Notes: generated from the sequence alone by a model not told the origin. Shown: positions 34,385 to 43,189, counted from the first letter of the stretch. The stretch: DNA of 53,702 bases from an uncultured Clostridia bacterium (GCA_905235205.1 CAJOKM010000003.1:1-53702); one strand, 5' to 3'. Numbers and translations: made by a program.

Positions 34385-35644
34385 TTAGCTTTCCGCCTGA
34401 TCCGGCGTATCTTGTCCATCGGCGACCTGCTCGAAGATCGGACGGATCTGTTTGCGTCCGCCCCAGATCAAAATCCAGCAGGCGAGCATGGCGAACGCGC
34501 CGCAGATCGTGACGCAGAGCCGGTAATCAAGCCACTCGCCGAGCGCGCCGACTGCGAGGACCAGTATGCTTCCGGCAGCGGTGTACAGCATCCCGTCGAA
34601 CGCGTTGACGCGGGCGCGCAGGTGTTCCGGCAGATACCGCTGCACGGCGGCGTTTCGCAGGATCGCGCTGTTGTTGCCCAAAAAACCGCAAAGCGCGCGG
34701 TTTATAAGCATCAGCGGATACGGAAGCCACAGCAGGATCATATCCATCGTCTCATAGATTTGATAGATGGAAAAGATGACGCCGAACTTCTTTTTCGGGG
34801 GGATTTTGACGCGGTACTGCACCGCGCTGCCGACCGTGCGCCCTAAAAACTCCGCGACCGAGAACAACGCGTACATCGTCGCCGTCAGGCCCGGCATGGT
34901 GCGGAAGAAGGCGACCATGATCGGCGCATAGCCGTTCGCAACGCCGTTGGTGAGCGCCATGTAACCGTAGATGCGCAACAATCCGCGCTCGTTTTTGAGA
35001 TATGCCGCCGCCTCCTTAATGTCGCCGGTCCATTCGCGAAGCCCGTACCGTTCGAGCCGGATCGGTTTGCGTTCCGTTTGGATAAAGCTTTCGGTCAGCG
35101 CCGCAAGAAGCGACAGCACACCCTGTGCAATCAGCAGCAGCGAAACGCCGAGCGTGTCCAGAAGGATCGCGCCGAGCGGCATCATGATCACCTTCAGGAT
35201 CGGATAGAGCATCGCGGAAACCGCGTAGCCCTTCTGTTCGAATCCGTTCGGGATCAGATCGGGATAGATGCTCGTATAGGCAAGCTCGTCGATCGAACCG
35301 AGACATGCGAGCAGCAGCGAAAGACCGAGGTAGCCGACGTAGGAAAACGGAAAGAAGATCAGCCACACGCCCATGCCGGCGTACAGAACGCCGTTTATGA
35401 CGTCGCCGAGCACGAGGAACAGCTTGCGAGGCAGACGGTCCATCAGCGGTGCGACGAACAGCGGCAGAATCACGTACGGTATAAGCTGGATCGCCACGAT
35501 CAGCGCGGAAGCGAGCGTGCTCTGCGTTTCATCGAAGACCAGAAAGGACAGCGCAAATCCGCCCGCGATCGCACCGGCCGCGCCGAGCGTCGACGCAGTT
35601 GTGACCAGAATATAGTTGCGTGTCCACAGCGTTTTCTTTTCCAT
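34385..35644 (-). CDS. MFS transporter
   Basis: 419 residues from the ATG at 35644, preceded by GGAGGG. Twelve membrane helices in two six-helix bundles; the loop between helices 2 and 3 reads APLMDRLPRKLFLVLGDV, the typical MFS motif A region (D-R-x-R/P-R-K). The layout is that of the MFS_3 or macrolide-efflux-like exporters of Firmicutes. Substrate unknown. A hairpin terminator separates it from the HTH/TPR gene upstream on the same strand, so it is expressed separately. Confidence 0.9.
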   Translation of the reverse strand: MEKKTLWTRNYILVTTASTLGAAGAIAGGFALSFLVFDETQSTLASALIVAIQLIPYVILPLFVAPLMDRLPRKLFLVLGDVINGVLYAGMGVWLIFFPFSYVGYLGLSLLLACLGSIDELAYTSIYPDLIPNGFEQKGYAVSAMLYPILKVIMMPLGAILLDTLGVSLLLIAQGVLSLLAALTESFIQTERKPIRLERYGLREWTGDIKEAAAYLKNERGLLRIYGYMALTNGVANGYAPIMVAFFRTMPGLTATMYALFSVAEFLGRTVGSAVQYRVKIPPKKKFGVIFSIYQIYETMDMILLWLPYPLMLINRALCGFLGNNSAILRNAAVQRYLPEHLRARVNAFDGMLYTAAGSILVLAVGALGEWLDYRLCVTICGAFAMLACWILIWGGRKQIRPIFEQVADGQDTPDQAES

Positions 35645-35694
35645 GCTCTTTTCCCTCCACTTTGATTGTATCAAACGCGTTAAGAAAAGAAAAT

Positions 35695-35719
35695 ACGGCA
35701 TATTTGGGAAATATGCCGT
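35695..35719 (-). terminator. Terminator of the HTH/TPR gene
   Basis: Perfect 11-bp stem ACGGCATATTT/AAATATGCCGT with a 3-nt loop; on the minus strand a T-rich ATTTTCTTTTC follows. Confidence 0.82.
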
Positions 35720-35742
35720 ATAAAAAACGCTGTAAAAGATGT

Positions 35743-36870
35743 TTAAGAGTGAATCTCAGGAAAATCCGAAAGAAGGTCGAGCGCCTTCTTATATTGGCGC
35801 GTTGCGCGGTACCATTCGAGCACCCAGGGCAGATGAAATACGGCATAGCCGGCTGGCAGTTCCTTGCGACAGCGTTCGAAGCAATGCAGCAGCAGTTCGC
35901 CGTATGCAGCATGCGCAAGATAATCCGGATGCAGAAGACGATATCGCACCGTATCGCAAAACAGACGCACGGTCTCGGTCGGCGGATAATCGGAGGCTGC
36001 GGCGTCGGCGCGATCGAGTGCGGCGAGCGCTTCTTCCGTCCGGCCCGTTTTTTCGCAGCAGATCGCGAGCTTGTGCAGCGCCAGCATGGAAGGGGAATTG
36101 AGCGACGAAAAATAAGCGTATGCGCGTTCGCAGTCGCCGGATTCGATATAGGACGAGGCGATGTTATAATCGATCGTGGAAACCACGTCCGTTTCCGAGA
36201 CAGCAACGGCAAGCCGCCGTGCCGCGTCGTATTCCGCAAGCATTTGAGGAAGCTCGCCGAGATCGCTCATACAGTTTCCGATTCGCGCCTTGCATTCCAT
36301 CATCAGACGCGCCGCGCCGCATTCTGCGGCAAGCTCATAGCCCGTGCGCAGATGTGCCAGCGCGTTTTGATACCGTCCGCTTTCATATGCATTCTTTCCG
36401 GCGCAGAAATGAAAATACGCGTTCGGGTGCAGGCGGATCGCTTCTTCATAGTTGTCTTCCAATGCGCGGTACAGGGCAAGCGCACGAGTATCCATGCAGG
36501 GGACGAGTGCGGCGTCGGGAAGAGGCGAGAGTCCCGCCACACAGGCGAGCAACAGAACGTGCAGTCCGGATGCTGTTGTCTCGAAGCGACGATAATCGGT
36601 TTTGAACAGCTCGAAAAAGGCGGCAAAGTCGCCGGAAAACAGCGACTCGTACGCGTCGCGAACGAATTGCGCGGCGTCGGCGTCGACAGATGCGTTTCGC
36701 GCGATGCCGAGACGCAATAACAGCGCGTCAAGAACCTCGGCGGACGGCTCGGCCTTGCCCTGCTCGATCTTTGAAAGATAGGAGACCGTGCAGATCCCCT
36801 TTGAGAGTCCTGCCTGGCTCCAGTTTTTTTCCAGCCGCTTTCGGCGGATCAACGCTCCGAGATACTGCAT
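35743..36870 (-). CDS. XRE helix-turn-helix regulator with TPR repeats
   Basis: 375 residues. The first 65 residues are an XRE helix-turn-helix (GALIRRKRLEKNWSQAGLSK, SYLSKIEQGKAEPS). The rest is helical with tetratricopeptide-like repeats (for example LYRALEDNYEEAIRLHPNAY and LHKLAICCEKTGRTEEALAAL), ending at EIHS. This is the architecture of RRNPP-type regulators (Rap, Rgg, PlcR, NprR), which bind short secreted peptides. No adjacent small secreted peptide gene was found, so peptide signalling is only a possibility. GGAGG precedes the ATG; the MscS gene lies 27 nt upstream on the same strand. Confidence 0.82.
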   Translation of the reverse strand: MQYLGALIRRKRLEKNWSQAGLSKGICTVSYLSKIEQGKAEPSAEVLDALLLRLGIARNASVDADAAQFVRDAYESLFSGDFAAFFELFKTDYRRFETTASGLHVLLLACVAGLSPLPDAALVPCMDTRALALYRALEDNYEEAIRLHPNAYFHFCAGKNAYESGRYQNALAHLRTGYELAAECGAARLMMECKARIGNCMSDLGELPQMLAEYDAARRLAVAVSETDVVSTIDYNIASSYIESGDCERAYAYFSSLNSPSMLALHKLAICCEKTGRTEEALAALDRADAAASDYPPTETVRLFCDTVRYRLLHPDYLAHAAYGELLLHCFERCRKELPAGYAVFHLPWVLEWYRATRQYKKALDLLSDFPEIHS

Positions 36871-36897
36871 GGGTCCTCCGATACCAACCCGTTTCGG

Positions 36898-37773
36898 TTA
36901 TTGCTTCGGTTGTGCGCTCACGACGCTGACGTGCGGATACGGGATATCGATGCCGTTTGCGAGCAGCGCCTCGCGCACGCGCGTCTGGATATCGTCGATC
37001 AGCCGCTCCGTCGGGGTTGTCCGCTCGTAGTACACTGTCGTCGTCATGACGAGCGCGCTGTCGTCCAGCGCGATGAAAAACACGTCGCCGTAGGCGGGCA
37101 TTCCGTCCGCATCGGTCTTGCCGGGGACCGCATACGCGCTGTCTTTGATCGCCTGACGGATGACATCCTTTGCTCTCGCCACGTCGCTGTCGTAGCCGAT
37201 CGGAAAACTGAACTTGACGGAGCGGGCGATCTGATGAAAGCTGTAATTGGTCAGCGACTGGCTGTTTACCTTGCTGTTGGGCACGATGTAACGCAGCGTG
37301 TCGATCCCGCGCAGCACGACGTGGCGGTTGGTGATGTCCTCCACGATGCCGATCGTGCCGTCCGAGAGCTCGATGCGGTCGCCGATCTCGAACGGCTTCT
37401 GTACGCTGATCATCAGACCTGCGAGGATGTCCTTGATGACGTCCTGCGCCGCGAACGCGATGACCGCCGAAACGACCGCCGTGCCGCCGAGCATGGTCTT
37501 CCAGACCGACGCGTTGCTGTCGAGCGCGGAGATCGCAAGAATCAGAACGCCGACAACGATGATCACTTTGTTCATCCGCTCGAAGAATACCAGATGAATG
37601 CCGCGCTGTTTTCGGTTCAACGCCTGAAAGACCTTGCGGTTTGCAAACACCAGCAGCCAGATGATGAGCCCCGCGGCGACGATCGTGACGCCGACCCAGA
37701 AAAGTTTCTGCCAAAACTCGTCGTTAATCCAGGAGAACCTGTCCAAGAACCCCTCTTTACAATAGATTTGCAT
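36898..37773 (-). CDS. Small-conductance mechanosensitive channel, MscS family
   Basis: 291 residues. Three helices: about 23-45, 68-88 and the pore helix about 92-120 with the glycine/alanine-rich GGTAVVSAVIAFAAQDVIKD, followed by the conserved beta domain (FEIGDRIELSDGTIGIVEDI, then YIVPNSKV) and the C-terminal alpha/beta domain. The channel opens under membrane tension to relieve osmotic downshock. The purine-rich GGGGAG lies very close to the ATG, so the start may be a few codons different. Probably co-transcribed with the HTH/TPR gene. Confidence 0.93.
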   Translation of the reverse strand: MQIYCKEGFLDRFSWINDEFWQKLFWVGVTIVAAGLIIWLLVFANRKVFQALNRKQRGIHLVFFERMNKVIIVVGVLILAISALDSNASVWKTMLGGTAVVSAVIAFAAQDVIKDILAGLMISVQKPFEIGDRIELSDGTIGIVEDITNRHVVLRGIDTLRYIVPNSKVNSQSLTNYSFHQIARSVKFSFPIGYDSDVARAKDVIRQAIKDSAYAVPGKTDADGMPAYGDVFFIALDDSALVMTTTVYYERTTPTERLIDDIQTRVREALLANGIDIPYPHVSVVSAQPKQ

Positions 37774-37823
37774 ACTCCCCTGCGGGACCTGCCCGCATCC
37801 CTTTCACAAAATGGTGTTTCGGA

Positions 37824-38651
37824 TCAACCTTCAGGGCGTCGGGAACCTTTCAGTTCCAGCGCTCTTCGATAAGTTTCTTTCTTGGAAAGACCCGATCGTT
37901 CTGCGGCGATCGCCGCGGCGTCCTTCAGCGATTCGGTTTTCAGAAGCTCGAAAAGAAGCTCGTCAAGATCGGGCGCGGGATTTTCCGCCTTCCGTCCGGG
38001 AACGAACGCGATCACGCATTCGCCCTTCGGCTCCTCCGAAAACCGCTCGATCAGTTCCGACAGCGTGCCGCGCACGACGGTCTCGAACTTTTTGGTAAGC
38101 TCGCGGAGCACCGCCGCCGGCCCGTCGCCGAAGCGGTCCAAGAGGTCTTTCAGCGTCGCCTGCACGCGGTGCGGACTTTCGTAGAGGATCACCTGATGGC
38201 GGATCGGCGCGATCGCGTCGAGCGCTTCCCGGCGCGGCTTTGCTTCGCGCGGAAGAAACCCGACGAACGTAAACGGCTGCGCGGGCAGTCCCGACAGCAC
38301 GGCGGACATCAGAACGGCGCTTGCGCCGGGGATCACGGTGCAGGGCAGACCTTGCTTTGCGCATGCGTCCACGAGCATTGCGCCGGGATCGGACACGCCG
38401 GGCATGCCCGCGTCGGACACGTAAGCGACGGTCTTTCCCTCTTTGAGCGCGGCGATCACCTCTTCGGTACGCTCGCGCTCGTTGTGCGTGTGCAGCGAGC
38501 GCGTCGGTTTTTTGATCCCGAAATGCTGAAGCAGGATACCCGTGTGCCGGGTATCCTCACAGTAGATCACGTCGGCGGCTTCAAGCGTTTCGACCGCGCG
38601 CGGCGACAGATCGCCGAGATTGCCGATGGGCGTTGCGACAAGGTACAGCAT
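37824..38651 (-). CDS. rsmI: 16S rRNA (cytidine 1402-2'-O)-methyltransferase
   Basis: 275 residues. Tetrapyrrole methylase-type fold with LYLVATPIGNLGDLSPRA at the start, CEDTRHT, YVSDAGMPGVSDPG and PGASAVLMSAVLSGLP, all hallmarks of RsmI (YraL). It methylates the ribose of C1402 in the ribosomal decoding centre. The start ATG overlaps the stop of the dnaC-like gene (ATGA), so the open frame that runs further upstream is not coding. Last gene of the primosome operon on the minus strand. Confidence 0.95.
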   Translation of the reverse strand: MLYLVATPIGNLGDLSPRAVETLEAADVIYCEDTRHTGILLQHFGIKKPTRSLHTHNERERTEEVIAALKEGKTVAYVSDAGMPGVSDPGAMLVDACAKQGLPCTVIPGASAVLMSAVLSGLPAQPFTFVGFLPREAKPRREALDAIAPIRHQVILYESPHRVQATLKDLLDRFGDGPAAVLRELTKKFETVVRGTLSELIERFSEEPKGECVIAFVPGRKAENPAPDLDELLFELLKTESLKDAAAIAAERSGLSKKETYRRALELKGSRRPEG

Positions 38652-39568
38652 CAGCGGAGCCTCGTGCGCAGGTTTTCCCCGCGCAGCAGTACGATCGCGG
38701 TCAGCGCGCCGTCGATCATGCGGCTTGCCACGCGCTCGCCGTAGCGTTCGAACAGGCCTTCGCGGTCGAGATTGCTGATGAGCACGGTCGGACGCTGCGC
38801 CGCGCCGCGCTCGTTGAGAATGCGGAAAAGCGATTCGATCGTGACGTTGGGGATCATCGGCTCGGTGCCGAGATCGTCCAGCACCAGAAGCGGCGCCGAA
38901 AGGTACGGCAGGATTGTTTCGCTGTGTGAGTCGAGCCCGTCCAGGATCGACTGGATGCACTGGTATGCGGTTGCCTTGACGGCGTACACGCCGTTTTCGA
39001 TCGCGGCGTAGGCGATCGCGTTGCCGAAGAACGACTTGCCGAGTCCCGACTGTCCGAGGATCAGAAGATTCGGCTTCTCGGGCGCGGGCAGCGCCGCCGC
39101 GTAGCGTTCGGAGAAGCGGCGCATGGCAAGCGCCTGTTTTTTCTGTTCGTCGGTCGGATACAGCGATTCGTCGAAGGTTTTGAACGTTTCGCGCTCGTTG
39201 ATGCGCGAACCGAAAAGCTGCAGCTCCTGCTGCTTTTTCAGCGCGCACGAACAAAGCCGTCCGCCGTCCTCGCCGAGCATGCCGGTGTCGTGACACTTCG
39301 GGCAGGTATAGATCGGTTCGAGGTAGTCGGCGGGAAAATCAAGGGAGATCAAAAGCGTCTGCCGCTCCGCGCTGATCGCGGCGATGCGGGATTTGGCGGC
39401 GGCGACGCTCAATTTCCCCGCGCCGTACTGCTGCATGACAAGCCCGCGCTCGTCGGAAAGGGAGCGGAATCGCGGACTCTTTTGATCGCACAGCGCGATG
39501 CGTTTCTCCAAAAGCGCGCGGTTTTTATCGCGCAGGTCGCTGTAATAGCGTTTCAGTTCGTTCGTCAT
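38651..39568 (-). CDS. DnaC/DnaI-type helicase loader
   Basis: 305 residues. An N-terminal helical region, a zinc motif (CPKCHDTG, then CSC, about 90-110) and an AAA+ ATPase with Walker A GQSGLGKSF and Walker B LLVLDDLGTE, plus a sensor region ISNLDREGL. It loads the replicative helicase DnaB/DnaC at origins and stalled forks together with DnaD-like proteins. It overlaps the DnaD-like gene upstream and rsmI downstream by four bases each, so all three are coupled. Confidence 0.92.
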   Translation of the reverse strand: MTNELKRYYSDLRDKNRALLEKRIALCDQKSPRFRSLSDERGLVMQQYGAGKLSVAAAKSRIAAISAERQTLLISLDFPADYLEPIYTCPKCHDTGMLGEDGGRLCSCALKKQQELQLFGSRINERETFKTFDESLYPTDEQKKQALAMRRFSERYAAALPAPEKPNLLILGQSGLGKSFFGNAIAYAAIENGVYAVKATAYQCIQSILDGLDSHSETILPYLSAPLLVLDDLGTEPMIPNVTIESLFRILNERGAAQRPTVLISNLDREGLFERYGERVASRMIDGALTAIVLLRGENLRTRLR

Positions 39569-40740
39569 AGGTCCTCGTTCAGGTCAACGACCAGTCGGTT
39601 GAAATCGTCCTCGGAGATCGGCGTCTGTTCATAGACAAGCGCTTTGTTCCGTTTCTGCCTGCGTGCCGGCGAAGACTCCTTTTTGCGCAGATGCTTTTCG
39701 GCGTCCTCTGCGGTACCGACGCCGTTTTGCGCCCAGTCGGACAGGATCTTTTTGAGCAGTCCCAGCGGCCGCTCGGCGCCGGCGCATTCGTCCGCGGCAA
39801 GCAGGATCGCTTCGCGCGAAATGCCCTTTTCGTCGCGGAACATGGCAAGCTGGCGCACGTTTGACAGCGAGGGGATCTCGACCTTGCCGAGCCGCGCAAA
39901 GACCATGCGCGCAAACTCGCGATCCAATGCGTCCTTCTGCTCGGTGCGCTCGATCTCCGTGACGCTTGTGAGGTTCTGCTCCTTCATCGTTTGCAGCCGG
40001 TCGTTCAGAATCGCAAACGACGGCGTAGAAACGTCGGTCATGCGCGCGCACACCGCAAGAATCGTTTCCGCGTCGAAGCCCCATTCGTTGATCCATGTGT
40101 CGTACAGCGCCATTTCGTCGACGGTCGGCGGCCGGCGTTTGTTCCAGCGGCGCAGCACTTCGGTCGCGCCGTGCTTTTGCATGCGGTAGTCCGCGACGTA
40201 CGCTTCCGCCTGCGCCTGCGTTTTGATGCCGTCCTCGCTCCACGATTCCGCGACGGAACGGATGTAGTTGCACGAAACGCGCCTGCCCTTCTGCTCCATG
40301 CAGTAACCGACCAGCGCAAGCACCGCGCCCTCTTCGAGCCCGTACAGCTCGATGCAGTCGTACATCGCTTTCATCTCGCGAAGGTTCAGCGTACGCGGCG
40401 ACAGCAGCGCGTTTAAGGAATCGACGAACGCGCGGTACTTCACCGGCGTCGCCGTGGTCACGGCGGGCTGCTCGGTCAGAAGATACTCGACCGAAAACGG
40501 CTCGTCGGACAGGATGCGCACAAGACCCTACACGAACGCGCAGCGCACCTGCGATTCGGGGATGCCGAGCGCGTCCCCGATGGCGACGTCCGAAAGCGAT
40601 CCGTGGTAGCACTGCATGAGTCCGAACAGATATACCTTTACAAACGTGCCGTCCGCATCGGGCATGAAGTTCAGAAAAAACAGATTGTCGACCGGCGTCA
40701 GTTCACGCCGCGCCGCATCGGGCGAAAAACGGATATTCAT
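39565..40740 (-). pseudogene. DnaD-like primosome gene interrupted by an amber codon
   Basis: Read on the minus strand from the ATG at 40740, the frame encodes about 70 residues (MNIRFSPDAARREL..., ending SQVRCAFV), then TAG at 40530-40528, then continues in the same frame for some 320 codons to 39565 (GLVRILSDEPFSVEY..., DnaD-like helical domains, C-terminal basic region). The upstream part looks like the N-terminal winged domain and the downstream part the DnaD/DnaB-like domain of one protein. A single C-to-T change (CAG to TAG) would explain it. Re-initiation at the GTG three codons later (40521) is possible but no ribosome site is seen. The reading frame is otherwise intact, so the lesion is recent, an assembly error, or suppressed. 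Confidence 0.78.
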
Positions 40741-40746
40741 ACGCGT

Positions 40747-40776
40747 ATTATAGCACGGAAAACCCCCGGATTGCAA
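40747..40776 (-). promoter_or_regulatory. Leaderless promoter of the primosome operon
   Basis: On the minus strand TTGCAA (40776-40771), 18 bp, TATAAT (40752-40747), then six bases and the ATG at 40740. No ribosome site lies between. Confidence 0.75.
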
Positions 40777-40834
40777 CGGGACGCGCGAATTTCGGTACGG
40801 GTAAAAATATCTGGTATTTTTGGGAACAAGCCAC

Positions 40835-40840
40835 TATAAT
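40835..40840 (+). promoter_or_regulatory. -10 box of the SpoIID-like gene, leaderless
   Basis: TATAAT (40835-40840) ends seven bases before the ATG at 40848. No good -35 box and no Shine-Dalgarno site were found. It faces the divergent leaderless promoter at 40747. Confidence 0.6.
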
Positions 40841-40847
40841 ATAAACC

Positions 40848-41972
40848 ATGAAAACGCTGAGAATCAACCGAACAAGACTGATTATCGCATCGGGCGTCCT
40901 GCTGCTTCTGCTGGTCCTGCTGTTTGTCGTCGTACGCGCCGCGGTCCGCACGGGCTGCCGGGGCGGCGAGGAGGCGGGACCGACGCAGGAACCGATCATA
41001 ACGCCCGCGCCGACGCTCTTGGATCTGTACGCGCACTTCGACTGGACGGAGACGACGGAGATCTCGGTCTACGATCATCGGGCGGACAAGCTGATCACGA
41101 TGAACCTCGAGGAGTATATCACGGGCGTCGTGTCGGCGGAGATGCCGGCGCGGTACGAGCTTGAGGCGCTCAAAGCGCAGGCGGTCGCGTCGCGCTCCTA
41201 CACGCTGCACAGCATGGCGCACGGCGGATGCCGCTCGCACGAGGGCGCGGACGTGTGTACCAACAGCGCGTGCTGTCAGGCGTTCTCCACGCATGCGCGG
41301 ATGCAGGAGCGCTGGGGAAACGATTATGTAAAGAACTACAACCGCGTGGCGACGGCGGTCATGGATACGGCGGGCGAGATTCTGACGTATAAAGGGAAGC
41401 TGTGCGACACGATGTATCACGCGGCGTCCGGCGGGCATACCGAGGATTCCGAAAACGTCTACGCGAACGCGATCCCGTACCTGCGCGGCGTCGAGAGTCC
41501 GTATGAGGATCCGGACACGCAGGCGGACGTTGCGATCGGCACGTCGGAGCTGGTCGCGCTGATCGCGGCGAAATACCCGGACAGCGGCGTCACCGAGGAG
41601 ACCGTGAAGGACGGGATCGAGATTCGTTCGACCTATGAGAGCGGCCGCGTGGAAAAACTGCGGCTCGGCAAATCGGAGATCACCGGCAAGCAGGCGCGCT
41701 CGCTGTTCGGTCTAAAGAGCGCGATGTTTACGATCACCTGGTCGGAGGACGGGATCGTGTTCCATACCAAGGGCTACGGGCACGGCGTCGGGCTTTCGCA
41801 GAACGGCGCAAACGGTATGGCGAAGCACGGCTCGACCTATGACGAGATTTTGCATCACTACTATACGGACGTGGTCCTCACCGTGTACGGCGCGGACGGC
41901 GTGCCGACGATTTCCGACGACGCGGACCTCGATCAATCGGACGACGGATCGCCGTTCGTTCCCGAGGACTGA
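40848..41972 (+). CDS. SpoIID/LytB domain protein
   Basis: 374 residues. A basic start and one transmembrane helix (about 12-32, LIIASGVLLLLLVLLFVVV) anchor it outside the membrane. The SpoIID domain has LEEYITGVVSAEMPARYELE, ALKAQAVASRSYTL, YHAASGGHTE and GYGHGVGLSQNGANGMAK. SpoIID is the lytic transglycosylase that trims peptidoglycan during engulfment of the forespore; other members act on spore cortex or in vegetative wall turnover. A cysteine-bearing insertion (CRSHEGADVCTNSACCQAFS) precedes the Ser/Gly-rich core, as in many Clostridia. A methylase gene follows two bases after its stop. Confidence 0.93.
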   Translation: MKTLRINRTRLIIASGVLLLLLVLLFVVVRAAVRTGCRGGEEAGPTQEPIITPAPTLLDLYAHFDWTETTEISVYDHRADKLITMNLEEYITGVVSAEMPARYELEALKAQAVASRSYTLHSMAHGGCRSHEGADVCTNSACCQAFSTHARMQERWGNDYVKNYNRVATAVMDTAGEILTYKGKLCDTMYHAASGGHTEDSENVYANAIPYLRGVESPYEDPDTQADVAIGTSELVALIAAKYPDSGVTEETVKDGIEIRSTYESGRVEKLRLGKSEITGKQARSLFGLKSAMFTITWSEDGIVFHTKGYGHGVGLSQNGANGMAKHGSTYDEILHHYYTDVVLTVYGADGVPTISDDADLDQSDDGSPFVPED

Positions 41973-41973
41973 C

Positions 41974-42645
41974 ATGGAACGCTTCGAATGGCTGATCGAA
42001 CCGCATACCGGTATTTTCCAGGATCCGGCGCTCGGGTGTTTTTCGGAGGACGCGATCGCGCTTGCGCACTTTTTCTCGGCGCATAAGGGGGATACGGTGC
42101 TCGATCTCGGCACGGGAAACGGCATTCTGTGCCTGTACGCCGAGGCGCTGTACGGCGGCTCGTACACGGGGATCGACATAAACGAAGCGCAGATCGCGCT
42201 GGCGAAACGGAGCGCCGAACGGAACGGACAGCCGATCCGCTTTCTTTCGATGCGCGTCGAGGACGCGCCGAATGCGCTCGGACACGGGACGTTTTCACGC
42301 GTTGTGATGAATCCGCCGTATTTTACGTCCGGTGACGCGGGCAGGTTTTCCGAAGCGCGCCACGCGGACGAAGCACAGCTTCTGCGCTGGTGCCGCGCGG
42401 CGTTTCTGCTGCTGAAAAACGGCGGACGGCTGACGCTGTGCTATCCCGCCGAGCAGCTTTCCGCCCTGTTTCGCGCGCTCGATCAAAGCCGGTTCGCGCC
42501 CAAACGAATGCAGCTGCTTACGCAGGGAGCGCGGGCGCGGCTTGCGCTGGTCGAAGCGAAAAAGGACGGCGCCGACGGCGTGACGATCACCGTTTCGCAG
42601 GGCAAGGCAAAAATGCCGGATCCGCCGTCGATACAGACGGTTTGA
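41974..42645 (+). CDS. N6-adenine methyltransferase, TrmN6-like
   Basis: 223 residues from the ATG at 41974, two bases after the SpoIID-like stop. Class I methyltransferase with SAM motif DLGTGNGILCLY and catalytic NPPYF (VVMNPPYFTSG), the motif of adenine-N6 methylases. The overall plan matches the tRNA1(Val) A37 methylase family (TrmN6/YfiC, YabB-type in Firmicutes). It would modify tRNA or, less likely, rRNA. Ends at a strong terminator. Confidence 0.88.
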   Translation: MERFEWLIEPHTGIFQDPALGCFSEDAIALAHFFSAHKGDTVLDLGTGNGILCLYAEALYGGSYTGIDINEAQIALAKRSAERNGQPIRFLSMRVEDAPNALGHGTFSRVVMNPPYFTSGDAGRFSEARHADEAQLLRWCRAAFLLLKNGGRLTLCYPAEQLSALFRALDQSRFAPKRMQLLTQGARARLALVEAKKDGADGVTITVSQGKAKMPDPPSIQTV

Positions 42646-42651
42646 ACCATG

Positions 42652-42674
42652 CCGCTCGAAAAGAGCGGTTTTTT
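42652..42674 (+). terminator. Terminator of the SpoIID/TrmN6 unit
   Basis: Stem CCGCTC/GAGCGG (6 bp, loop GAAAA) with six Ts at once after it. Confidence 0.88.
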
Positions 42675-42751
42675 GATTCATAATTCGTTCACGGAATTCC
42701 CGCAAACGCTCACAATTTATGAATTGCAATTCGGCGCGTCCCGGCGCAAAC

Positions 42752-42758
42752 TGTCGAA
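42752..42758 (+). promoter_or_regulatory. 0A-box core before the Spo0A-C-like gene
   Basis: TGTCGAA, the core of the Spo0A binding site, lies 24 nt before the ATG and just ahead of the ribosome site. A 7-mer like this is expected several times in 54 kb on both strands by chance, so its meaning rests on its place. Confidence 0.45.
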
Positions 42759-42782
42759 CGGGGGCAGGGGAGGAGAAAAAAC

Positions 42783-43181
42783 ATGAACGAACGGAAAACG
42801 GACGCGCCGCGCGCATGGCGCAGTACGGGGATCGGACGCACGCGCGATACGGGCCGCTGTGTAAGCGAACTGCTGATCGAGCACGGGATCGCGCCGCACC
42901 AGAAAGGGTATGCGGCGCTGCGCGACGGCGTACGGGTGCTGGCGGAACTGAACCGCTGCTGCCGGGTGCGGACCAACGAGGACCTGTATCCGCTGCTCGG
43001 CGCAACGGGAACGCAGGTCGAACACGCTGTGCGCGACGCGATCAAAACCGCGTGGGAACGCAGGGCTGCCGCCGCGCAGACGGATCTGTTCTTCGGCACA
43101 TGTCAGCCGACCGGCGCGGCGTTCCTGTATACGCTTGCGGAACGCGTGCGCGACCGCATGGCGGCGGAAAAAGAAGCATGA
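42783..43181 (+). CDS. Free-standing Spo0A C-terminal-like DNA-binding protein
   Basis: 132 residues. From about residue 25 it follows the effector domain of Spo0A: VSELLIEHGIAPHQKGYAAL corresponds to the ...IHEIGVPAHIKGY start, LYPLLGATGTQVEHAVRDAI to the recognition helix region, and KTAWERR to the next helix; the tail IDs GTCQPTGAAFLYTLAERV. The receiver domain of Spo0A is missing; only about 25 basic, unrelated residues precede the domain. It would bind DNA without phosphorylation control. GGGAGGAG precedes the ATG. It lies behind a SpoIID-like gene, which suggests a link to sporulation genes, but no second spo gene is in the window. Confidence 0.82.
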   Translation: MNERKTDAPRAWRSTGIGRTRDTGRCVSELLIEHGIAPHQKGYAALRDGVRVLAELNRCCRVRTNEDLYPLLGATGTQVEHAVRDAIKTAWERRAAAAQTDLFFGTCQPTGAAFLYTLAERVRDRMAAEKEA

Positions 43182-43189
43182 TACAGATT

